A stretch of DNA of 64,000 bases, taken from positions 124,001 to 188,000 of the forward strand of contig NZ_LXKN01000066.1 of assembly GCF_001692325.1 (NCBI RefSeq). Reading direction: 5' to 3'. Position numbers and translations under genes: made by a program. Under the pieces are notes generated by a model. That model did no database searches. It saw nothing but the letters and a program-made list of their open reading frames with translations, and was not told where the DNA came from. This DNA comes from Rhizobium sp. AC27/96 (GTDB lineage Bacteria; Pseudomonadota; Alphaproteobacteria; Rhizobiales; Rhizobiaceae). Position 1 is the first letter of the stretch, and every line of letters begins with the position of its first letter. Shown here one piece after another: positions 58,164 to 64,000 of the stretch.

Positions 58164-59255
58164 ATGCTGGAACATCTCTTTCCCGAGACCGCAAAGACAC
58201 GTCACGCCATCGGCGTGCAGACGGGATGCGCCATGACGGTATTGGGGCCGATCCCGGTGTCCGAGATGGGCGTGACCTTGATGCACGAGCATATCTTCCT
58301 CGATGGCGCCCGAACGTGGAAGTGCCCTTGCCATCCAGATGAGCGAGCGATTGCCGAACAACCGCTTGGCATCGAGATCATCGGCGATCTGCGCATGAAC
58401 CCGTACATGAACCGCGACAACGTCTCGCTCGATGATGCCGATCTTGCGCTTGCCGAACTCGGCCGTTTCCAGTCGCTCGGCGGCCATACGGTCGTGGAAA
58501 CCACCAATTTCGGTATCGGGCGTGATGCCGAACAGATGCGCCGCATCGCGCGCCTGTCCGGGTTGAAGATCATCATGGGGACGGGATTCTATCTTGAGCA
58601 TACCCATCCCGAATGGCTGAAGGATATGGATGTCGATGAGGTCACGGCCTTCATCGTCAATGATGTCGGCGGCGGCGAAACGCAGCCGGAGATCATGGCC
58701 GGCATCATCGGCGAAGTCGGTGTCAGCAAGGATTTTACTGCCGAGGAGCAGAAGTCGCTGAGGGCTTCGGCGAGGGCATCACGGTTGACCGGGCTGCCGC
58801 TGTCGATCCATCTACCGGGTTGGGAGCGTCTTGCCCATCGCGTGCTGGATATGGTGGAAGAGGAGGGCGCGGATCTGCGCCACACCGTCCTTTGCCATAT
58901 GAATCCCAGCCACAATGATCTCCGCTACCAGATGAGCCTCGCCGAGCGCGGCGCCTTTCTGGAATACGACATGATCGGCATGGACTATTACTACGCAGAT
59001 CAGGACGCCCAATCGCCTTCCGACGAGGAAAATGCCCGGGCGATCGGCACGCTCGTCGACATGGGCTTCGCCGACCGGCTGCTGTTGTCGCAGGACGTTT
59101 TCCTCAAGATGATGCTGACCCGCTACGGCGGCTTCGGCTACGGTTACATTCTCAAGCATTTCCTGCCGCGGCTGAAACGCCTCGGCGTCGATCAGCAGGC
59201 GATCGACCGGATGCTGATCTCCAATCCCCAATCGGTATTTTCCGCCTCGGCCTGA
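58164..59255 (+). CDS. Phosphotriesterase-related hydrolase (PHP family)
   Basis: 363 aa. The TIM-barrel amidohydrolase has the metal motif HEH (His41, His43 in LMHEHIFLD), then GIIGEVGVSKDF, SIHLPGW, CHMNPSHND and LSQDVFLK for the remaining metal ligands. The bridging residue is Glu in the EVGVS region and not carboxylated Lys, as in many phosphotriesterase homology proteins. Members often act as lactonases on sugar lactones. The gene begins 3 bases after the permease stop. It may open a lactone or hydrolyse the imported compound. Confidence 0.87.
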   Translation: MLEHLFPETAKTRHAIGVQTGCAMTVLGPIPVSEMGVTLMHEHIFLDGARTWKCPCHPDERAIAEQPLGIEIIGDLRMNPYMNRDNVSLDDADLALAELGRFQSLGGHTVVETTNFGIGRDAEQMRRIARLSGLKIIMGTGFYLEHTHPEWLKDMDVDEVTAFIVNDVGGGETQPEIMAGIIGEVGVSKDFTAEEQKSLRASARASRLTGLPLSIHLPGWERLAHRVLDMVEEEGADLRHTVLCHMNPSHNDLRYQMSLAERGAFLEYDMIGMDYYYADQDAQSPSDEENARAIGTLVDMGFADRLLLSQDVFLKMMLTRYGGFGYGYILKHFLPRLKRLGVDQQAIDRMLISNPQSVFSASA

Positions 59256-59283
59256 CGGCCGCGGGTGCAGACAAGGAGCAGAC

Positions 59284-60054
59284 ATGAGCAAGAAAAAGGT
59301 TCTCCTCGCGGGTGAATCATGGATTTCCACCGCGACCCATATCAAGGGTTTCGACCAGTTTCCGACGGTCACTTATCATACCGGTGCCGATGAGCTGCTG
59401 ACGGCACTCAAGGACAGTGCCTTTGACGTCACCTTTATGCCGGCGCACGAGGCCCAGCGGGACTTTCCGCTGACGGCGGAGGCGCTTGATGAATATTCGG
59501 CGATCGTTCTCTCGGATATCGGCGCCAATACGCTGCTGCTGCATCCCGATACCTGGATCCACTCCAAGAGGACCCCGAACCGGTTGAAACTCCTGCGCGA
59601 CTATGTGGCGAAGGGCGGTGCGCTGCTGATGTTCGGCGGCTACTACAGCTTCCAGGGCATCAATGGCGGCGCCCGCTATCGCAAGACGCCGGTCGAGGAT
59701 GTACTTCCGGTGGCCTGCATGGCGGTGGACGACCGCGTCGAGGTTCCCGAAGGCTTTACGCCTGTTGTCACCGGCGATGCGACGCATCCGGTCCTCAAAG
59801 GCCTGGGCGGCGATTGGCCCTATCTGCTCGGCTTCAACGAAGTGACGGTCAAGCCGGGCGCCGAGGTGCTGGCGACGGTGTCGGGCGAATATGGCTCGCT
59901 GCCGCTGCTGGTGACCGGCACATATGGCTCAGGCCGGACGCTTGTCTGGACCTCGGATGTCGGTCCGCATTGGCTGCCGCCGGAGTTCATCGCCTGGAAC
60001 GGCTACAAGACCTTGTTCGAGCAGATGCTGGCCTGGGCAACGACGAAAGATTGA
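59284..60054 (+). CDS. Glutamine amidotransferase-like protein (STM3548/ThuA-like)
   Basis: 256 aa. It has the class I amidotransferase-like fold pattern: VLLAGESWISTATHIKGFDQF, FDVTFMPAHEAQRDFPLTAEALDEYSAIVLSDIG, LLRDYVAKGGALLMFGGYYSFQGINGGARY and a late GRTLVWTSDVGPHWLPP. No clear GxCxG catalytic nucleophile is visible in the usual place (FGGYYS in its place), so true amidotransferase activity is doubtful. It lies in the operon between the hydrolase and the kinase. The function is unknown; proteins of this family often sit in carbohydrate operons. Confidence 0.8.
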   Translation: MSKKKVLLAGESWISTATHIKGFDQFPTVTYHTGADELLTALKDSAFDVTFMPAHEAQRDFPLTAEALDEYSAIVLSDIGANTLLLHPDTWIHSKRTPNRLKLLRDYVAKGGALLMFGGYYSFQGINGGARYRKTPVEDVLPVACMAVDDRVEVPEGFTPVVTGDATHPVLKGLGGDWPYLLGFNEVTVKPGAEVLATVSGEYGSLPLLVTGTYGSGRTLVWTSDVGPHWLPPEFIAWNGYKTLFEQMLAWATTKD

Positions 60055-60059
60055 TTGCC

Positions 60060-60974
60060 ATGCGCCTCCATGTCGTCGGCAATGTCTGCCTGGATACGAG
60101 CTTTCGCCTGCCGCGCCTGCCGCGGCCGGGTGAAACGCTCAACGCGCTGACAACGATCGAGGGACTTGGGGGCAAGGGCGCCAACCAGGCGGTCGCGGCG
60201 GCGCGAAGCGGCGCGGATGTTTGTCTGTGGTCCGCACTCGGGAATGACGAGCTGGCGGAGAGGCTGGTCCGGATATTGCAGGCCGATCTCGATACCGGCC
60301 AGTTGATCCGTCTTCCACATCCGACCGATCGATCGACGATCCTGCTCGACGAAGCCGGCGAGAATGCCATCGTCAGCGCTGTCGAGTGTGCACGGGCCTT
60401 CGACCCGCTCTCGCAGACGGAACTGCAGGCAAGATGGCAGGCGGGTGAAATCCTCCTGCTCCAAGGCAATTTGCCCTGGAGCGTGACGGTTGCCTGCCTG
60501 CATCACGCCAAGCGATCGGGTCTTTTGACGGCGCTCAATCCGAGCCCGCTGCCGGAGAGGCAGGTCAGCGACCTCGCTGATGTCGATCTCGTCATCGTCA
60601 ACCAGGGAGAAGCCTCGGCACTGACAGGTCTCGCCGATCCCGAGCAAGCGGCACGGATGCTCGCGGAGATGGGCGCTGCAAGCGTCATCATTACGCTCGC
60701 GGGCGAGGGGAGCCTGCTCCTCGATGCGAAAGATGCCCACCCGCTCCGGCTGTCGGCGCAAAAGACGGTGGTTGTCGATACCAGCGGCGCCGGCGATTGT
60801 TTTGCCGGCACGGTTGCCGGTTTGCTGGCGCAGGGAAAGAATCTTGGCCAGGCCGCAGCGGTGGCCACGAAGGCTGCGGCCTTGGCCGTCAGCCGTCTTG
60901 GAACACTCGCCGCCTATCCCACAAGGGCGGAATTTTCGGAACTCTTGAAGATATCAGAATTGGAAAACACATGA
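60060..60974 (+). CDS. PfkB family carbohydrate kinase (ribokinase-like)
   Basis: 304 aa. The N-terminal PfkB signature GGKGANQA is at residues 37-44 and the C-terminal one VDTSGAGDCFAGTVAGL has the catalytic Asp in GAGD (about residues 240-255). The domain resembles ribokinase, and the start ATG at 60060 lies 5 bases after the amidotransferase-like stop. It phosphorylates a sugar or nucleoside; this gives the operon an ATP-dependent activation step. The stop overlaps the next start (ATGA). Confidence 0.9.
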   Translation: MRLHVVGNVCLDTSFRLPRLPRPGETLNALTTIEGLGGKGANQAVAAARSGADVCLWSALGNDELAERLVRILQADLDTGQLIRLPHPTDRSTILLDEAGENAIVSAVECARAFDPLSQTELQARWQAGEILLLQGNLPWSVTVACLHHAKRSGLLTALNPSPLPERQVSDLADVDLVIVNQGEASALTGLADPEQAARMLAEMGAASVIITLAGEGSLLLDAKDAHPLRLSAQKTVVVDTSGAGDCFAGTVAGLLAQGKNLGQAAAVATKAAALAVSRLGTLAAYPTRAEFSELLKISELENT

Positions 60975-61813
60975 CTGGAACAGCAAAGCCAATCGGCCAG
61001 ACAACGGGCAATGCGCTCATCGATCTTTTCGGCCGCGACAAGGCCATCATTGGCGTCGTTCATCTGGCGCCGCTGCCGGGCGCGCCGCGCTATTCGGGCG
61101 AGGCTATCGAGCTGGTCTACCAGCGCGGCCTCGATGATGCGCGCGGCTATCTTGCGGGCGGCTGCGACGCCGTGATCATCGAAAATCATGGCGATATTCC
61201 TTTTTCGAAGCCAGACGATATCGGTCACGAGACATCGGCCTATATGTCCGTCATTTCCGACCGCATCAGACGCGAACTCGGTCGGCCGATCGGCATCAAT
61301 GTCCTTGCCAATGCCGCCATTCCCGCATTGGCGATCGCCAGTGCTGCCGGTGCCGGTTTCGTGCGCGTGAACCAATGGGCCAATGCCTATGTCGCCAACG
61401 AGGGCTTTATCGAGGGCGAGGCGGCGCGCGCCATGCGCTACCGTGCGAGCCTGAATGCCCGTGGCATCCGCATTTTCGCCGATGCGCATGTGAAGCACGG
61501 GGCTCATGCCATCGTCGCCGACCGGCCGGTCGAAGAGCAAGTCAAGGACATCGTCTTCTTCGATGCGGATGTGGTCATCGCGACCGGCCAGCGGACGGGG
61601 CACGCGGCGGATATCGGTTATATCGACATGATCAAGCGGGCATCGGGCCTGCCGACGCTCGTCGGCAGCGGCGTTACGCCAGACAATGTCAACGACATCC
61701 TGTCGGTGGCCGATGGCGTGATCGTCGCGAGTTCCTTGAAGCATGATGACGTCTGGTGGAATGCCGTCGATCCGCAGCGCGTGAAGGATTTCGTGGCAGG
61801 CATTCGCCGATGA
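60971..61813 (+). CDS. BtpA/SgcQ family TIM-barrel protein
   Basis: 280 aa. The family pattern is visible: IIGVVHLAPLPGAPRYSGEAIELVYQRGLDDARGYLAGGCDAVIIENHGDIPF, then PIGINVLANAAIPALAIASAAGAGFVRVNQW and VVIATGQRTGHAADIGYIDMIKR. BtpA was first linked to photosystem I assembly in cyanobacteria, but in Proteobacteria these proteins (SgcQ in the E. coli sgc operon) sit in sugar-type operons and look like barrel enzymes. Both ends overlap neighbours by ATGA. An aldolase- or epimerase-like role on a phosphorylated compound is a guess. Confidence 0.85.
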   Translation: MTGTAKPIGQTTGNALIDLFGRDKAIIGVVHLAPLPGAPRYSGEAIELVYQRGLDDARGYLAGGCDAVIIENHGDIPFSKPDDIGHETSAYMSVISDRIRRELGRPIGINVLANAAIPALAIASAAGAGFVRVNQWANAYVANEGFIEGEAARAMRYRASLNARGIRIFADAHVKHGAHAIVADRPVEEQVKDIVFFDADVVIATGQRTGHAADIGYIDMIKRASGLPTLVGSGVTPDNVNDILSVADGVIVASSLKHDDVWWNAVDPQRVKDFVAGIRR

Positions 61814-63072
61814 ATGGCAAGCCGATGATCGATGTGCAGAGATTGTTGCAGCGCATCACCGATTTTGCGGCCATAGGCGCTACTCGGGCCGGAGGCGTCA
61901 ATCGGCAGGCGCTGAGCCCGGAAGATAGGGCAGCGCGTCGTCTGCTTGTAGAGCTTGCTTTTGCACGCGGATTTCGAGTCTATCAGGATGATGTCGCCAA
62001 TCTCTTCATCCGGCGCGAGGGGCGCGATCCCTCGCTTGCTCCTGTCCTGATCGGCAGTCATCTCGATAGTCAGCCAACGGGCGGCAGGTTCGATGGTGCG
62101 CTCGGTACGCTATCCGCCTTCGAAGTGTTGGAGACGCTGCAAGACGCGGGCGCGGTGACGGAGCGGGCCATCGAAGTGGTCTCCTGGACCAACGAAGAAG
62201 GCAGCCGCTTCTTTCCGGGCTGCATGGGCTCGATGGTCTTCGTCGGTGCCGGTGATTTGTCCAATTGGCGTGAGACGCGCGGCGCGGACGGCGCGAGGCT
62301 GGGCGATGAACTGGCGGCAACGCTGAGTGCGCTGCCGGAGGCGGAGGTGCGCCCGGCCGGCCATTCCGTCTCCGCCTTCGTCGAAGTCCATATCGAGCAA
62401 GGGCCGGTTCTCGAACGCGAAGAAATACCGATCGGTGTCGTCACCGGCGTCCAGGGAACCAAATGGCTCGAAGTTTCCTTCGTCGGTGAGGCTGCGCATG
62501 CGGGTACCACGCCGCTCGAGTTTCGCAAGGACCCGATGGCCGCAGCCGCCGAGGCGATCGTTCGATTGCAGGAAGCCATCATGCCGGCTGATCCTCTGGC
62601 GCGATTAACGGTCGGGCGCATGGCCGTGGAGCCGAGTTCCATCAACGTCATCCCAAGCAGGGTGACGCTGACGGTCGATATCCGTCATCCGGAGGAAGAT
62701 GCGCTGGCATCCATCGAGGCTCGCGTCGAGGCGGAATGCCGCTCGGCGGCCGCCCGTCACCTGAGCGATGTGTACATCGAAAAGCGGTTCGACATGGCGC
62801 CCGGGAAATTCGATGCCGCAGTTGTCGCCGCGATTGAGAATGCATGCGAAGGGCTTGGCGTTGCCAGCATGCGGATGGTTTCAGGCGCCTTTCATGATGC
62901 GCTCTTCCTGAGCCGCGTCGCACCGACGGCGATGATATTCGTTCCGTGCCGGGGTGGCATAAGCCACAACGAGGCCGAATTCGTCGCTGACGAGAATATC
63001 GAAATCGGCGCCAGAATATTGTTTGAGACGACAATTGCTTTGGCTGGCGACAAGGCAAGCCGCGGGCTGTAG
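61810..63072 (+). CDS. Zn-dependent amidohydrolase of the carbamoylase/allantoate amidohydrolase family (M20)
   Basis: 420 aa. Metal and substrate motifs are in place: GSHLDSQPTGGRFDGALG (His and Asp ligands), WTNEEGSRFFPG (catalytic and metal Glu), VHIEQGPVLE, and GISHNEAEF at the C-terminus. Members cleave N-carbamoyl amino acids, allantoate or ureidoglycolate. It overlaps the BtpA gene (ATGA) and ends the operon. This activity together with the kinase, hydrolase and importer is what suggests a ureido- or amide-containing substrate. The exact substrate is not readable. Confidence 0.9.
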   Translation: MNGKPMIDVQRLLQRITDFAAIGATRAGGVNRQALSPEDRAARRLLVELAFARGFRVYQDDVANLFIRREGRDPSLAPVLIGSHLDSQPTGGRFDGALGTLSAFEVLETLQDAGAVTERAIEVVSWTNEEGSRFFPGCMGSMVFVGAGDLSNWRETRGADGARLGDELAATLSALPEAEVRPAGHSVSAFVEVHIEQGPVLEREEIPIGVVTGVQGTKWLEVSFVGEAAHAGTTPLEFRKDPMAAAAEAIVRLQEAIMPADPLARLTVGRMAVEPSSINVIPSRVTLTVDIRHPEEDALASIEARVEAECRSAAARHLSDVYIEKRFDMAPGKFDAAVVAAIENACEGLGVASMRMVSGAFHDALFLSRVAPTAMIFVPCRGGISHNEAEFVADENIEIGARILFETTIALAGDKASRGL

Positions 63073-63174
63073 ACGCGGCTGCATAGTCTAAAGGGCGCGT
63101 CGGCATCTCGATTTCGTCGGGAAGGTGGTGCGGTCACAGCCAATCGGAAGCCTGCTTGACGGCAATTGCATAAG

Positions 63175-63200
63175 CAATTATATAACTTGTTATGTAATTG
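63175..63200. promoter_or_regulatory. MarR-type operator
   Basis: CAATTA at 63175-63180 and TAATTG at 63195-63200 enclose ATAAC-TT-GTTAT. The 26-bp inverted repeat has one mismatched pair and a 2-base centre. It ends 16 bases before the MarR start, where it would overlap the promoter; autoregulation is likely. Confidence 0.65.
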
Positions 63201-63216
63201 GTGCCAGGAGGCTTCC

Positions 63217-63711
63217 TTGGTAGAGGATATCGTGAAATCGCTCGGCTTGCTCTGTCTCGGCAGCCGCTTCCGCCGCATTGGCGAGCGGCTTCAGGCCGAT
63301 ACCCAGCAGATCATCGAGGAACTCGGTGTTTCCATTCAGTCGGCCCAATATCCGTTCCTCGCGGCGATCGACGGCAACGGCCCACTCACGATAGGCGAAC
63401 TCGCCCAGGCCGTCGGCATCACCCAGCCGGGTGCTACGCGCACGATCTCCCAGCTTCTGGAGCTCGGCTATGTCGACATGCAGGCCTCGGCTGAGGATCA
63501 GCGCCGAAGGCTGATCTCGCTGACGCCGAAGGGGCAGGAGCTCGTCGATTATTCGAAGCAATCGGTCTGGCCACGCATCGAGCAGGCGGTGGCCGAGCTT
63601 TGCGGGGATATGTCGGGGCCGATCCTGCAGCAGCTTGCCGTGATCGAAGAAGGTCTGGCCGAAGCTCCACTTGCCCGCCGGGGAAATTTCCAGAAGGAAC
63701 AGAAGCAATGA
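63217..63711 (+). CDS. MarR family transcriptional regulator
   Basis: 164 aa. Winged HTH pattern: QYPFLAAIDGNGPLTIGELAQAVGITQPGATRTISQLLELGYVDMQASAEDQRRRLISLTPKGQEL. The start was placed at a TTG at 63217, 5 bases after AGGAGG (63206-63211); a GTG at 63232 is an alternative. The stop overlaps the start of the acetyltransferase gene (ATGA), so the two are co-expressed. A palindrome upstream should be its operator. Confidence 0.88.
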   Translation: MVEDIVKSLGLLCLGSRFRRIGERLQADTQQIIEELGVSIQSAQYPFLAAIDGNGPLTIGELAQAVGITQPGATRTISQLLELGYVDMQASAEDQRRRLISLTPKGQELVDYSKQSVWPRIEQAVAELCGDMSGPILQQLAVIEEGLAEAPLARRGNFQKEQKQ

Positions 63712-64000
63712 AACACCTCCTTGATCGCCCCGTCTGGAGTGCCCTTCAAAGCGGTCATGCGGCATTGGCCGAAGGCAGCGAGTGGGCAAGGCGCTATCCG
63801 CCCTCTATCGTCCCCTTTGCCGCCTGCGCCGACAATTCCAAAGAGAGCCTTGAAGCGCTGCAAAGTCTGCCTGCGGTGGGCGAAGTGATGGCTCTTGTCG
63901 AGGCCGCGCCGGTCGTGCTCCCGGAGGGATTGACTGCCGTCACGGAAGCCACCCTCGTGCAGATGATTGCCGAGCGGCCTTATGAGCGAATTTCAGACAG
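63708..64000 (+). CDS. GNAT family N-acetyltransferase (3' partial)
   Basis: The first 97 codons are present and the gene runs off the window. The N-terminus (RPVWSALQSGHAALAEGSEWARRYPPSIVPFAA) is typical of a GNAT family whose acetyltransferase domain follows later in the protein. It is coupled to the MarR gene by ATGA. Substrate unknown. Confidence 0.7.
   Translation, partial: MKHLLDRPVWSALQSGHAALAEGSEWARRYPPSIVPFAACADNSKESLEALQSLPAVGEVMALVEAAPVVLPEGLTAVTEATLVQMIAERPYERISD

Noticed and set aside
1..64000. tRNA, rRNA, CRISPR, prophage or IS elements
   Set aside because: I saw no tRNA-like cloverleaf, direct repeat array, transposase or integrase gene; absence is by eye only.

Overview
The window reads as a chromosomal or large-replicon segment of a member of the Rhizobiaceae (Rhizobium/Agrobacterium type). 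The reasons are a RopA/Omp2b-type porin, a BTLCP-type periplasmic cysteine protease, many solute-binding-protein ABC operons each with its own regulator, a fused E1 alpha-beta 2-oxoacid dehydrogenase, a Frc-like sugar importer with a half-size ATPase, and GC-rich coding DNA with many ATGA stop/start overlaps. No rRNA, tRNA, CRISPR array, integrase or intact insertion sequence was seen. The assignment rests on family recognition, not on a database search.

Layout. 1-7.8 kb: surface polysaccharide genes (Wzz/ExoP-like co-polymerase whose kinase domain looks dead, GH5 glycosidase, Wzy/ligase-like membrane protein, acyltransferase-like protein) converge with a coupled flavoprotein and WecG/TagA glycosyltransferase pair. 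8.4-15.7 kb: a LacI regulator, its probable operator, a complete Dpp/Opp-type ABC importer and a glycerophosphodiester phosphodiesterase. 15.8-20.2 kb: small loci (NIPSNAP, TetR, ParDE toxin-antitoxin, BTLCP protease, SDR/LysR divergent pair). 20.5-27.7 kb: an AfuABC/Fut-like ABC importer followed by a TctDE-like two-component system that carries a second, PgtC-like binding protein.

27.7-32.8 kb: aromatic-type aminotransferase, E2 and fused E1 of a 2-oxoacid dehydrogenase, with a divergent Lrp/AsnC regulator. This abuts a large phenylacetate (paa) region at 32.9-49.1 kb: paaX, then paaABCDE, an extra ferritin-like PaaA/C paralogue, paaZ, a thioesterase and paaY, then leftward tetR(paaR), paaK, paaI and paaG, then rightward paaN and a FadJ-like fusion. 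Two promoters share an ACCG-NN-CGGT motif that fits one TetR (PaaR-type) repressor. The dehydrogenase operon next to the paa genes suggests a direct phenylalanine to phenylpyruvate to phenylacetyl-CoA route. A LivF C-terminal remnant between paaN and the FadJ-like gene points to a lost ABC importer.

49.2-54 kb: LysR, NAD-dependent formate dehydrogenase, an HPP membrane protein and a porin, with several strong hairpins. 54.6-63.1 kb: an XRE-cupin regulator faces two tandem TCAAGT-N-ACTTGA operators and a tightly packed operon of ribose-type ABC importer, phosphotriesterase-like hydrolase, amidotransferase-like protein, PfkB kinase, BtpA/SgcQ-family barrel and a carbamoylase-type amidohydrolase. 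That gene set looks like an uncharacterised catabolic pathway for a ureido- or amide-bearing sugar-like compound, and it is the best candidate here for an undescribed system. The window ends in a MarR/GNAT pair with a strong MarR-type operator.
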